64,000 bases of DNA from Planctomycetota bacterium (GTDB lineage Bacteria; Planctomycetota; Phycisphaerae; Phycisphaerales; SM1A02): the NCBI GenBank assembly GCA_021414025.1, contig JAIOPG010000005.1, positions 248,001-312,000 of the forward strand, read 5' to 3'. Both the position numbers and the translations under genes were made by a program. Below, in pieces: positions 27,701 through 36,824 of this stretch. The stretch's first letter is position 1, and each line of letters opens with the position of its first letter. The notes under the pieces were generated by a model. That model was not told the origin of the DNA. It ran no database searches and saw only the letters and a list, made by a program, of their open reading frames with translations.

Positions 27701-28929
27701 TCCTTTCGCGCAAGTCCGCCGCCCTCGCCGCGATGCTCTGCGTTTCGTTCTGCGTCTTCGCGGCGCAGAACTCTCCCGCCCCCGCTCCAGCACCCGAGCC
27801 GAAAGACCAGGCCGCGCCCGAGCAGAAAAATCCGCAGGAAAAACCCGCGCCCGCAACGGAGCCGAAAAATCCGCAAGAGGCGCCCGCAGCGGATCCCGCC
27901 GCACCGCCGGTCATGCCGGTGGAACCGATCGATCTCGACAAGGAGCGACCTTCCCAGGTGGGCGCCAGCGCCCAGAACACGCCGATGGAAGCGGAGTTCA
28001 CCCCCGCGGCGGAAGAGTCCGTGCAGCGCGGCCTCCGCTATCTGGCCAGTCTGCAGAATGACGATGGTTCCTTCGGCCGCGGTCGCTTCGCCCGTCACGC
28101 CGGCATCACCGCGCTCTGCGCCCTGGCCTTCATGTCCGACGGCCATCTTCCCGGCCGCGGCGCCTACGGCGACAATGTCCGCAAGGCCCTGGAGTTCGTG
28201 CTCAACAGCGCCACCGAAACCGGCCTGCTCGCCGCCGAGAACAGCCACGGCCCGATGTATGGCCATGGATTCGCCACGCTTTTCCTGGGCGAGATCTACG
28301 GCATGAACCCCGAGGACGCGCGGGTGCGCGACGCCCTGACCCGCGCGGTCGAACTCATTGTCAACAGCCAGAACGAGGAGGGCGGCTGGCGCTACAACCC
28401 CGTCCCCTACGACGCGGACATCAGCGTGACCATCTGCGAAGTCATGGCACTGCGCAGTGCCCGCAACGCCGGCATCAAGGTCCCCAAGGAGACCATCGAC
28501 CGGGCGATCGCCTATGTCCGCTCCTGCCAGAACCCGGACGGCGGATTCCGCTACATGACCACCGTCGGCGTGAGCGCCTGGCCGCGCACCGCGGCGGGCG
28601 TGGCCAGCCTCTACTACGCGGGCGTCTACTCCGACGATTCCATTGAGCGCGGCCTGAACTACCTGCTGGCCACGGTCAATCCCGACGGAGCCGGGCCCGC
28701 GGGCGAGGCGCACTACTTCTACGGCCACTACTACACCGTGCAGGCGATGTACCTCGCCGGCGGAAGTCGGTGGACCAATTGGTGGCCGCGCATCCGCGAC
28801 GAGATGATCTCCAAGCAGTCTGACACCGGAGCCTGGACCGACTACCAGGCCGGACAGGCCTACAGCACGTCGATGGCGCTGATCGTGCTGCAGATGCCCA
28901 AGCGCTACCTGCCGATCTTCCAGAAATGA
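27697..28929 (+). CDS. exported squalene-cyclase-fold (prenyltransferase/squalene oxidase repeat) protein
   Basis: 410 residues from ATG 27697 (ATGA overlap). Seen: signal peptide (about 1-22, ending FAAQ), a Pro/Ala/Glu/Lys-rich spacer to about residue 95, then repeated QN-type motifs: LQNDDGSFGRG, SQNEEGGWRY, CQNPDGGFRY and SDTGAWTDYQ, the repeats that build an alpha/alpha toroid. No DxDD acid motif of true squalene-hopene cyclases is seen and the protein is exported, so it is unlikely to be a terpene cyclase; it may bind a ligand or protein in the periplasm. Last-but-one gene of the MoxR operon. Confidence 0.85.
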   Translation: MILSRKSAALAAMLCVSFCVFAAQNSPAPAPAPEPKDQAAPEQKNPQEKPAPATEPKNPQEAPAADPAAPPVMPVEPIDLDKERPSQVGASAQNTPMEAEFTPAAEESVQRGLRYLASLQNDDGSFGRGRFARHAGITALCALAFMSDGHLPGRGAYGDNVRKALEFVLNSATETGLLAAENSHGPMYGHGFATLFLGEIYGMNPEDARVRDALTRAVELIVNSQNEEGGWRYNPVPYDADISVTICEVMALRSARNAGIKVPKETIDRAIAYVRSCQNPDGGFRYMTTVGVSAWPRTAAGVASLYYAGVYSDDSIERGLNYLLATVNPDGAGPAGEAHYFYGHYYTVQAMYLAGGSRWTNWWPRIRDEMISKQSDTGAWTDYQAGQAYSTSMALIVLQMPKRYLPIFQK

Positions 28930-30203
28930 AAGGCGTCGCACCCTATCTTTTCACAATGTGCCTGGCGCTACCGATCGCGGCAGCCGCACCATCGGCGCCA
29001 AACACACCAACCACTCCAGCCGCCCCAACGGCGCCGACCACGCGGGCCATCGCTTTTGCGGATCCCGTTCTCTTCGAGCCGGTCATGAGCGGCGCCGCGG
29101 CACCCGTCGAAGTCAAGACTCTTCCTCCCAGCGACTCCTGGCCCGGCTGGTGCGGCGCGAAGGTGAAGCAGCGCTCGGTGGCCGGCCTCTTCAGCAAGTC
29201 GGGCGCTCAAAGCTATTACATGATGATCGACGGGCAGCGCCTCGCCGGCGTCTTCGAGATGGGCGGCCTCAAGCCCTCGTGGCGAAATGCCGCGCTGCAA
29301 TCCGTCCCCATTGACCTGGAACAGACCCTCTCCATCGGACCATTCACCCGCAAGCGCGACTTGGTTTCGACCAAGGACATGATCATCCTCGTCAACAGCG
29401 ACCGGCTTGAGGGATTCATCGACTCGGTCGATGTCGCCACCGGGATCGGCCTCGAGGTCGCCACGCCGGCGCCTGCGCCGGGCGAGAAACCCGGCAAGCA
29501 GGTCATGCGCATTCCCATGGACCGGATCGCGGAAATCCGGCTGGCGTCGAAGTCGAAGCCGGCTGGCGGCTGGCGGATCTGGCTCGCGGATGGAAGCGCA
29601 ATCGACGTTGATTCCTGGAGCGATGACCAGAACCAGTGCCGAGCCCGGCGGCCCCACGCGGTGGCGGAGATGGAGAGCGTCGTCCTGCCCTGGACCAGCG
29701 TGCTGGCGATCGCACCGAACTCCAATGCCATGACGGTGCTGGCAAACTGCCCGTGGAAGGCGATTCCCGAAGCAGACGCCTCGGCGACCAGGCTTTCGCC
29801 CCCCACCATCTCGTCGCCCTTCATTCCCACGGCCTTCGACGCCACGCCGCTGGACCTGCATGGCCCCGGCGCCTTTCAATTCTCCTTTCCCAAGACACGC
29901 GGCACGCTGTCGATGACGCTCTCCATTCCGCCGCAGCTCGGAAGCGCGGTCGGTTGTCACGCCTCCATCGAAAGCAACGGCAAGATTCTCTGGCAGGGGG
30001 CGCTGACCCCGGAGTTTGCCGCGACCGACCTTCGCCTGCCCTTCGAGGGCGAGGAGCTGACGGTCCGCCTCGATCAATCGAAGCGCGGCGCCTTTGGATG
30101 CGCCCTTCGACTGGGCGACGCCATCGTCATTTCCGATTCATGCTCGGAGTCACCGCCTCCCACCCGCTCCCCCGCCAGCGCTCCAGCAAAATCCGATCTT
30201 TGA
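28926..30203 (+). CDS. exported protein of unknown function, last gene of MoxR operon
   Basis: 425 residues, unrecognised. Seen: signal peptide (about 1-20) followed by an Ala/Pro/Thr-rich spacer to residue 40, then a beta-rich part with RLEGFIDSVD and RIPMDRIAEIRLASK, which looks like repeated SH3-like or Sm-like strands, and a C-terminal beta-sandwich part (about 300-400) resembling NPCBM-type carbohydrate-binding modules. Starts by ATGA overlap with the squalene-cyclase-fold gene, so it shares their expression. Its last 77 bases overlap the end of comEC on the other strand, so its C-terminal tail (Ser/Pro-rich) is the least reliable part. Confidence 0.7.
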   Translation: MKGVAPYLFTMCLALPIAAAAPSAPNTPTTPAAPTAPTTRAIAFADPVLFEPVMSGAAAPVEVKTLPPSDSWPGWCGAKVKQRSVAGLFSKSGAQSYYMMIDGQRLAGVFEMGGLKPSWRNAALQSVPIDLEQTLSIGPFTRKRDLVSTKDMIILVNSDRLEGFIDSVDVATGIGLEVATPAPAPGEKPGKQVMRIPMDRIAEIRLASKSKPAGGWRIWLADGSAIDVDSWSDDQNQCRARRPHAVAEMESVVLPWTSVLAIAPNSNAMTVLANCPWKAIPEADASATRLSPPTISSPFIPTAFDATPLDLHGPGAFQFSFPKTRGTLSMTLSIPPQLGSAVGCHASIESNGKILWQGALTPEFAATDLRLPFEGEELTVRLDQSKRGAFGCALRLGDAIVISDSCSESPPPTRSPASAPAKSDL

Positions 30204-32673
30204 TGCCATCGCCGAACCAGGTGACCCGCAGGGCGCCGTCGCGACAGGTCACGCCGCGCAGTCGGGCACCGACCACGGCGCCAATCTTGTCATGGCGAAA
30301 GCGCTGCGGACCCGTGCTTTGCACCAGCATCTCCGGGTTCAACCGCGCCATCAATTCAGCGACGCCGTCGGCCCAGGCTCCGTGGTGTGGCAGCTCCATC
30401 ACGCGCGACGGACCGAACTGCGGCGAGGCAAGAAGGTTCGCGATCGCCTCGGTCTGGGCATCCCCCAACAGCGTCAGCCAGGCCATGGAGGGCGATGACT
30501 TTGAAGACATGTCGCCTTCATCTTCAGCCGGGTGGATGCGGAATGCCAGGCTTCCATCGTTCACGATGCGGCTTTGATATCCGGCCGCGGGGTGCAGCAC
30601 GCTCCACGCAAAGCCGTCAAATTCAAGTCCGCTCCCGGCCACAAGCGTCTCGACCCGCACGCCGCGCTCGCGCATCGCGTCGATCAGAACGCCGGGGGCG
30701 TATGGAGATCCGGTGTATTTGATGAACGCCTCGGTGGCGTAGACGCGGTCGATGGGAATCTCCGCCGCGATCTCCGGCAGCGCCGAGAAGTGGTCCAGAT
30801 GCGGGTGCGAGATGATGACCGCATCGAAATGCGTGCAGCCCAGGGCCTTGAGCGCCGGCACGAGCACCATCGATCCGCCGGCGTGCCGCGAAATCGTGCC
30901 CGCGTCGAAGAGCACGCGCGAGCTTGGCGTCTCGATCACATGGGCGCTGCCATCGCCCACCGAGATGGTGATCAGCCGAAGTTTCCAGCCCCGTGGCGAC
31001 GCATTCACCACCGGCAGCGGAAACACCATTGCGGTGACCAGCAGGAACGCGAAGAGAGGGAGCGCGATCCGACGAATCGACGCGAGCGGGCACATCCAGC
31101 ACGCCGCCAGCGCGACAAGCTCAGCGACCGCCCACCACCAGGGAATGAGGCCGCCGCGGAAGTTCGCCGATGGCAATCGCGCAACCATTTCCGCGAGCCA
31201 CAGAAAGATCGACGCAAAAAGCGAGAGCGGACAGCCCAGCAGGATCGAGGCGCCGGGAATCGATCCGGCCAGGCACGCCAGCGACGAAAGCACCGTGATC
31301 ACCGCGGCCAGCGGAGCCAGCACCGTGCTCGCCGGTGCCGCCCAGGGCGACACGCTTCCAAAATGGGATTCGGTGATGGGTGTCGACATCAGCCACGCCG
31401 CGGCGCTGGCTGAAAGTGCAGTGGCGAGAGATTTCACGGGGCCCGGAGCCGGCGTTCGCGGAAGCCCAGGCAGCGCTTTCCACGGAAGTGCAAGCCACTG
31501 CAGTGTCGGCCCGCTTCCATAGCGCAGCGCCAGCACGGCGCCGTAGCTCAGCTGAAACCCGGGATTCCACGCGGCCCACGGATCGCCGGCCAGCGTGAAG
31601 ATCGCGGCGGTGGCGAGCAGGCCGTCGGCGCGCCACCCACGGTCGCAGGCGACCGACACGCCTGCGAGAACTCCGGCGATTCCCGCCCTCAGCACGGAGG
31701 TCTCCACATCCACGACAAATAGAAACAGCAGCGCCGTCGTCGCCAGGATCCATCCCCGGATCAGCCAGGGAACCCGGATGAATTCCATGATCACCCAGAC
31801 CGCGCCGAAGAGCACCGCCACGTTGAATCCGCTGATCGCCAGGAAGTGACTCAGCCCACTGGCGGAAAAACTTTGTCGAAGCAGCCGGTATCCCGGAAGC
31901 TGCCGGCCCGTCGTCATGGCGACCACAAGCGTCCGGATTCTCGCCGGTGCCGTAGCGGTCATTGAGGCGATCAAGTTGCGATCGACCCACTCACATGCCA
32001 GGCTTCGCCACTTCAGGAAGGGATGACTGGACTCGGTCGCCTTCGAAACCAATTCCGGAACACCGACGACCGAGATGCTCCCGCAGCGATCGTCGCGGAA
32101 GGCCCGCACGCGAAAATCCGGCTCGCCGGGATTGCTCGGGGCACCGATTCCGCGCATCCATCCGACGCCGGCAACAACATCTCCGGCCGCAAAGTCCGCA
32201 CCTTCGCCGTCAATCGTCAGTGAGACCGTGCCGGAGCATGGAATCACCACATCACCGGAGCGAAAGTGATCAAGAGTGGCCGGCGCGCGATGTCGCGGCG
32301 GGTCGGCCGCATTTTGAAATCGATCCAGCAGGTCATCTTCGGGCGGATCAGGCTGCCTGAACGGCTCCTCGAGCGTGGCCTGGAAGCGAACCAGCACGGG
32401 TTCCGCGCCGACCGCCGCGCGCGCATTGCCGCGGGATTCCCGCGTCGCCGCGTGTCCCCCCCACGCCGCGCCGATGCACGCCAGGGCGAGGAACGAAGCA
32501 ACAAAGGCTTCCCTGCTCTTGAAAATCATCGCGACAAGTGCAAGCACCACCGACGCCGCGATCAGAAAATCGATGATCCACTCGGCGACCGCACCCGGCT
32601 GCATCGAGAGTCCCATTGAAACGGCGGCCGTCAGGACGATGGCGACCAGCAGTCCGAAGATTCCATTGCGCAT
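30127..32673 (-). CDS. comEC: ComEC/Rec2 DNA-uptake channel protein
   Basis: 848 residues. Inner-membrane channel for transport of single-stranded DNA in natural transformation. Seen: N-terminal membrane pairs, an OB-like extracytoplasmic part, the Competence domain with FSASGLSHFLAISGFNVAVL (ComEC signature GLSHLLAISG-like), many transmembrane segments, and a C-terminal metallo-beta-lactamase domain with HPHLDHFSALPE and VLPHHG-like ELPHHGAW. The metal motif is intact, so the nuclease-like domain may be active. ATG 32673 follows CATGCT by six bases. It converges on the last MoxR-operon gene with a 77-base overlap. No comEA or comF is visible. Confidence 0.93.
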   Translation of the reverse strand: MRNGIFGLLVAIVLTAAVSMGLSMQPGAVAEWIIDFLIAASVVLALVAMIFKSREAFVASFLALACIGAAWGGHAATRESRGNARAAVGAEPVLVRFQATLEEPFRQPDPPEDDLLDRFQNAADPPRHRAPATLDHFRSGDVVIPCSGTVSLTIDGEGADFAAGDVVAGVGWMRGIGAPSNPGEPDFRVRAFRDDRCGSISVVGVPELVSKATESSHPFLKWRSLACEWVDRNLIASMTATAPARIRTLVVAMTTGRQLPGYRLLRQSFSASGLSHFLAISGFNVAVLFGAVWVIMEFIRVPWLIRGWILATTALLFLFVVDVETSVLRAGIAGVLAGVSVACDRGWRADGLLATAAIFTLAGDPWAAWNPGFQLSYGAVLALRYGSGPTLQWLALPWKALPGLPRTPAPGPVKSLATALSASAAAWLMSTPITESHFGSVSPWAAPASTVLAPLAAVITVLSSLACLAGSIPGASILLGCPLSLFASIFLWLAEMVARLPSANFRGGLIPWWWAVAELVALAACWMCPLASIRRIALPLFAFLLVTAMVFPLPVVNASPRGWKLRLITISVGDGSAHVIETPSSRVLFDAGTISRHAGGSMVLVPALKALGCTHFDAVIISHPHLDHFSALPEIAAEIPIDRVYATEAFIKYTGSPYAPGVLIDAMRERGVRVETLVAGSGLEFDGFAWSVLHPAAGYQSRIVNDGSLAFRIHPAEDEGDMSSKSSPSMAWLTLLGDAQTEAIANLLASPQFGPSRVMELPHHGAWADGVAELMARLNPEMLVQSTGPQRFRHDKIGAVVGARLRGVTCRDGALRVTWFGDGIKDRILLERWRGSGWEAVTPSMNRK

Positions 32674-32679
32674 CGGCCA

Positions 32680-32685
32680 AGCATG
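32680..32685 (-). promoter_or_regulatory. -10 box CATGCT, leaderless start of comEC
   Basis: CATGCT on the minus strand, six bases, then ATG 32673. It departs from TATAAT at three positions but fits the layout seen at other starts here. Confidence 0.4.
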
Positions 32686-32733
32686 GCGAGGCGCCGCCGA
32701 CGCACCTTCGATGTCGGCTGATTTTCCCCGGAA

Positions 32734-33774
32734 TTATTGGTTTGAAAGCGTGATGACCCGCTCCAGCAGCGAATTCACGCGGCCCGACTGGATCGCATCC
32801 GCCGCCAGGGCCCCCGCAGCCCGCGGATCGCCCGCCTTGTCGGCCACCATCAATCCCAGCGCCGCGTTGATCAGCACCAAATCCAGCGCCGGACCGCCGT
32901 CGATCCCCGAAGCCAGCCTGCGAAAGAGCGTTGTGGCGTCGTCGAGATTCTCCACGGCGCGCGGCTGGGTCTTGCTCCGCGAAATTCCGAACTGCTCCGG
33001 CTCGAAGACCACGTCGCCCAGGACGCGGCCCCGGACCACCTCGACCGCGCGGGTGTTGGCGCTCACGCTCACCTCGTCGAAGCCATCGTCGCTGTGGACC
33101 ACAAAAGCCTTCACCGCGCCGCAGCGGGCCAATACTTCGGCTACCGGCGCCAGAAGATCCCGCGACCAGACGCCGACCACCTGCCGCAAGGCGCCGGCCG
33201 GATTCACCAGCGGACCGATCGCGTTGAGAAGCGTCGGGGCTCCGATCGCCTTGCGGGCGTCGGCCACGAAGCGCGCGGCGGGATAATGCTTCGAAGCCAG
33301 GCAGAAGCAGAAACCGCACTCTTCCAGCATTTTTGCCTGGACTTCCGGCGCCACGTCAATGTTGACCCCGAGCGCGGCGAGCGTCTCGGAGGAGCCGAAG
33401 CCGGTGCGCGATCGGTTGCCATGCTTGGCCACCACGCCTTTGCACGCGGCGATGATCAGGGCCGCGAGCGTGCTGACGTTGAGCACCTTGGGCGCCCCGC
33501 CGGTGCCCGCCGTGTCCACAATGCGCTCGCTTGAGATATTGGTGGGGACGGTCTTCCCGACTCGAATCAGCGCGGTGACGCCGCCCAGGATTTCCGCGGT
33601 GGTCGGCAGATGTCCCGAGAGCAGTCGCAGCCACTCCTCGACCAGCGGCGGCGGAACTTCCCCGCCAAAGATCGCGCTCAGGGTCTCATCCACCCTCGCC
33701 GCGGAAAGGAGTTCGTTCTTTCGCGCGGCGGCGATGGAGGCGCGGACGACTTCAGTTGGTGCGGTCGGGGCCAT
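32734..33774 (-). CDS. trpD: anthranilate phosphoribosyltransferase
   Basis: Joins anthranilate and PRPP in tryptophan synthesis. 346 residues from ATG 33774. Seen: DTAGTGGAPKVLNVSTLAA where the family usually has GTGGD...FN.ST, AKHGNRSRTGFGSSETLAALG where the usual form is KHGNR..SS..GSAD.LEALG, and DDGFDEVSVSANT matching the magnesium-binding DE pair. So the fold and PRPP loop are clear but several loop residues differ, including the aspartate after GTGG. No other trp gene is near, and it stands 2 bases after the stop of the endonuclease IV/TPR gene, in an operon with it. It might have shifted substrate; anthranilate remains the best reading. Confidence 0.83.
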   Translation of the reverse strand: MAPTAPTEVVRASIAAARKNELLSAARVDETLSAIFGGEVPPPLVEEWLRLLSGHLPTTAEILGGVTALIRVGKTVPTNISSERIVDTAGTGGAPKVLNVSTLAALIIAACKGVVAKHGNRSRTGFGSSETLAALGVNIDVAPEVQAKMLEECGFCFCLASKHYPAARFVADARKAIGAPTLLNAIGPLVNPAGALRQVVGVWSRDLLAPVAEVLARCGAVKAFVVHSDDGFDEVSVSANTRAVEVVRGRVLGDVVFEPEQFGISRSKTQPRAVENLDDATTLFRRLASGIDGGPALDLVLINAALGLMVADKAGDPRAAGALAADAIQSGRVNSLLERVITLSNQ

Positions 33775-33776
33775 GG

Positions 33777-35768
33777 CTAGAGACCATAGACCTTGATCAG
33801 TTTGAGCACCTTCGGTTGCTCGGGATTCTGCTGCAGCGAGCGCTCGAAGGCCGCCTTGGCGTCGCCCTGTGTTGCCGTGTTCTTCTTGCCGCCGACCACC
33901 CAGGCGTTGAGCAGATTGACCCCCACGCCGTTCCACGCCGGCCAGTGCTTGGGATCGATGCGCACCGCCTCGCGGTAGCTGCGCACGCTCTTCTCGTAGT
34001 CCCCCACACGGAAGTAGGCCCAACCCAGCCGCTCATAGCTGTTGGCCGTCGGCGCCAGCTTGACCAGCAGCAGCGCGGCGTTGACAGCCTCGCGGTAGCG
34101 CTTGCTCTTGGCATAGGCGTTGAGGAGATTGGTGAGCAGCTGCGGCGTCGGCTCCATCAGCTCCGCGGCCATCTCGTACTGCTGGATCGCCCACTCGTGC
34201 TTGCCGGATTGCTCATAGGCCACGCCAAGATTGATGCGGGCCACACCGGAGTCCGGCTTCAGCTTCACCGCCTTCTCGGCGTAGACCACAGCGCTCTTGC
34301 TCTCGTCGAGCTGCAGGTAGGCGGTGGCCATGTTCAGGTTGGCGTCGAAGTCCTCGGGCCGGATGAGCAGCGCCCGGTGATAGGCGCGGATCGCGTCGAC
34401 CAGCTTGTTGAGCACCTGCAGCGCCTTGCCGCGGCCGAACTGCGCGTCGAAGTTGCTCGAGTCGAAGTCCGCGGCGTTGGCGAAGGCGCTCTCCGACTGC
34501 GTCCAGTCCTGCTTGAGGGCCTGCACCTGGCCGACGCCGACCCAGGCGTCGGGAAGTTTGGGATTTTCCTGCAGAATTTCCTGGAAGGCGGCCAGGGCGT
34601 TGTCGTAGTCGCCCGATTGCATCAACTGGTTCGCCTGCGAAAGCTGGGCCGCCTCGCGGACATTGGGGGCGGCGGGTCCGCTCACCGCGGGAGCGCTCTC
34701 GATCGGAGTCTCGCCGCGGATCTGCTCGAGCGTCTTGGTCTTGCATCCCACATTGAGCATGAGCAGCGGCGCCAGCAGCAGAAGCGCGAGGATGGTCTTC
34801 GCTTTCGACTTCGCCAGTTTCTTCACTGCGCCTTTGGCCGCCGCTGTCTTCACACCCCAGAGCCGGCGCAATCGATCCGCATTCTCGACATCCCAGTCGC
34901 GACCCTTGAAGGAACCCTCCTTGGGAGTCTCGAGAATCACGGGCACGTTGCGCCACGCCTTGACCGACGCCAGGCTCTTGAAGCAGGCTTCGCCGCACTC
35001 GCCTTCCAGGATGTGAGCGTGGCGATCCTTGCGGCTACCGCAGGGAAAGAGCGAGTCGTTGGCGTGGAAGGCCATGACCCGCTCCACCGTGAGGTGTTCG
35101 TCAATGCGCTTGAGGGTTTCCCCGGCGGCCCTGGCCGTGTCCATGCAATAGCCCGCGGCGACGGCGTGGCAGGTGTCGATGCAGTAGGCGATCCGCTGAT
35201 GCTCCTTGACCAAGCTGCGCGCCGCCGCCAGCTGGTTGAAGTTGTATCCCAGCGTCGTGCCCGCTCCCACCGTGTTCTCCAGGCATGTCACCACCTTGTA
35301 GCCGGGCAGTTCCTTGTGGATCTGGTCCAGGCTTGCGGAAAGGCGCTTCAGGCCCCCCATTTCCTCCCCGGTGGGTTCCTTGCTCAAGTCGTTCTTGTCC
35401 TTGGGCGAGCGCTTCTCGCCCAGATGCGCGCCGGGATGCATCACGCAAAGGCGGATGCCCAGCATCTCGCAGCGCTCCAGCTCGCTGCGCTGCAGGGCGA
35501 TTGACCGTTTACGAGCCTCCGCCGAGGGGCTGGCGAGATTCACCAGGTAGCTGTTGTGGCTCACCACGCGATGATCCTCAGGATCGCTCCAGCCGGCGGC
35601 CTTCAGCGCCTCGAGCCACTCCGCGCATTCCTCCTTGGAAGGCTGGCGCGGCCGCCACTGACGCTGATTTGAGGTGAAGAGCTGCACGCAGTCAAGGCCG
35701 CGCTCCACAGCCTCGCGAACCGCGTTCGCAACTCCGCCAGCCGCGCTTCGGTGCGATCCGACTCTCAT
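33777..35768 (-). CDS. endonuclease IV in frame with a TPR lipoprotein (natural fusion or two overlapping genes)
   Basis: 663 residues in one open frame. Residues 1-305 are a complete endonuclease IV (AP endonuclease family 2): SAAGGVANAV, NQRQW, and zinc ligands His71, His111, Glu164 (CLENT), Asp198-x2-His201 (DTCHA), His235 (FHAND), Asp248-x-His250 and Glu280. Residues 307-345 read as a signal peptide (KKLAKSKAK then ILALLLLAPLLML) ending LNVGC with Cys342, an imperfect lipobox because Asn stands at -3. From about 360 to the end come seven or so TPR repeats. GTG codons at 34850 and 34826 could start a separate lipoprotein of about 350 residues. As a single chain the nuclease would be tethered inside and the TPRs outside. 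It is followed by trpD after 2 bases. Confidence 0.8.
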   Translation of the reverse strand: MRVGSHRSAAGGVANAVREAVERGLDCVQLFTSNQRQWRPRQPSKEECAEWLEALKAAGWSDPEDHRVVSHNSYLVNLASPSAEARKRSIALQRSELERCEMLGIRLCVMHPGAHLGEKRSPKDKNDLSKEPTGEEMGGLKRLSASLDQIHKELPGYKVVTCLENTVGAGTTLGYNFNQLAAARSLVKEHQRIAYCIDTCHAVAAGYCMDTARAAGETLKRIDEHLTVERVMAFHANDSLFPCGSRKDRHAHILEGECGEACFKSLASVKAWRNVPVILETPKEGSFKGRDWDVENADRLRRLWGVKTAAAKGAVKKLAKSKAKTILALLLLAPLLMLNVGCKTKTLEQIRGETPIESAPAVSGPAAPNVREAAQLSQANQLMQSGDYDNALAAFQEILQENPKLPDAWVGVGQVQALKQDWTQSESAFANAADFDSSNFDAQFGRGKALQVLNKLVDAIRAYHRALLIRPEDFDANLNMATAYLQLDESKSAVVYAEKAVKLKPDSGVARINLGVAYEQSGKHEWAIQQYEMAAELMEPTPQLLTNLLNAYAKSKRYREAVNAALLLVKLAPTANSYERLGWAYFRVGDYEKSVRSYREAVRIDPKHWPAWNGVGVNLLNAWVVGGKKNTATQGDAKAAFERSLQQNPEQPKVLKLIKVYGL
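34820..34860 (-). promoter_or_regulatory. possible internal translation start of the TPR lipoprotein
   Basis: Two in-frame GTG codons (34850-34848 and 34826-34824) lie between the end of the endonuclease IV homology and the hydrophobic segment. The first is preceded by CTGGGGT, a weak purine site. Starting at either one would give a normal signal-peptide N-terminus (VKK...). Confidence 0.35.
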
Positions 35769-35771
35769 GGT

Positions 35772-36806
35772 CTACACAACGCTCGCGGCATCAAGGGACT
35801 TCGCCGCCGCCACGATGCGCTCGGCGGTGCGGACCGCGGCGAATCCGGCTTCAGCGTCCACGAAGGGTTTGCGCCCGGTGCGGATGGCGTCGATGAAATC
35901 CAGCAGCTGCAGTTTCAGCGGCTCCCCCGCCTTCACGTCCAGCGGCTCGACCGAGACCAGGTCCAGCCAGTTCACGCTGCTCAGATCCTCGCCCTCCTTC
36001 AGGCTCTTCTTGACTGAGGCGAGCTTCTCCTGGTTGGCGGTCTTGCGGACCACGGTTCCCTTGCGCTCGACGAAGTCGGCGCTCATGTAGGCGTCAGCGC
36101 CGATCAGGCGAATCTTTCGCTCGGTCTTGAGCGCCAGGCGGCTCGCCGTGACGTTGGCCACGCAGCGGTGGCCGTCAGGTCCGGGCGGGAAGGTCAGTCG
36201 CGCATTGCAGACATCCTCGCTGTCGCCCAGCACGCTCACGGCGCTGGCGTGAACCTCGGAGGGCTCGCGCTCCAGCAGCATCAGCAGCAGGTCCAGGTCG
36301 TGGATCATCATGTCCAGCACCACGCCCACATCGACGCTGCGGAAGGTCATGGGACTGATCCGGTCGATCTCGATGAAGCGCGGCATGCCCAGCGCAAGCT
36401 GCCGGATGGCGACCATGACGGGGTCGTAGCGGACGACATGGCCCACCTGGAGCACGGCCCCGCTCTTGGCGGCGGCGTCGGCGATCACTCGCGCCTCGCT
36501 CACGCTGGGGGCCAGCGGCTTCTCAATCAAACAGTGCACACCCGCGGCCAGCAGCGCCTCGGCGGCGGCGCGGTGGTGGATGGTGGGCGTGGCAATGACC
36601 ACGCAATCCACGCCATGCTTGACCAGTTCCTCGACCGTCGCGAAGCCCTTGCCGCCGTAGGTCTCGGTCATTTCGCCGCGCCGCGAGACCTCGCGGTCGA
36701 CGATTCCGACCAGCTCGATCCCCTCGACCTGGGTGCCCAGGCGGATGTGGTGCCGACCCATCCGGCCCGCGCCAACAACACCGTAACGAAGCGTTTTCGT
36801 GCTCAT
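35772..36806 (-). CDS. Gfo/Idh/MocA family oxidoreductase
   Basis: 344-residue NAD(P)-dependent sugar or cyclitol dehydrogenase. Seen: Rossmann motif GVVGAGRMGRHH (9-20), LIEKPLAPS with the catalytic-type Lys96 (EKP), and a C-terminal MIHDLDLLLMLL containing the conserved H-D pair. This combination is common to inositol 2-dehydrogenase and UDP-N-acetylglucosamine 3-dehydrogenase relatives. The genes downstream are the endonuclease IV/TPR frame (3 bases after the stop) and trpD, so one operon of unrelated functions. TATCCT lies 11 bases before the ATG as a possible -10 box. The substrate is not known. Confidence 0.85.
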   Translation of the reverse strand: MSTKTLRYGVVGAGRMGRHHIRLGTQVEGIELVGIVDREVSRRGEMTETYGGKGFATVEELVKHGVDCVVIATPTIHHRAAAEALLAAGVHCLIEKPLAPSVSEARVIADAAAKSGAVLQVGHVVRYDPVMVAIRQLALGMPRFIEIDRISPMTFRSVDVGVVLDMMIHDLDLLLMLLEREPSEVHASAVSVLGDSEDVCNARLTFPPGPDGHRCVANVTASRLALKTERKIRLIGADAYMSADFVERKGTVVRKTANQEKLASVKKSLKEGEDLSSVNWLDLVSVEPLDVKAGEPLKLQLLDFIDAIRTGRKPFVDAEAGFAAVRTAERIVAAAKSLDAASVV

Positions 36807-36824
36807 GGCTGCCGCCGAGGATAG

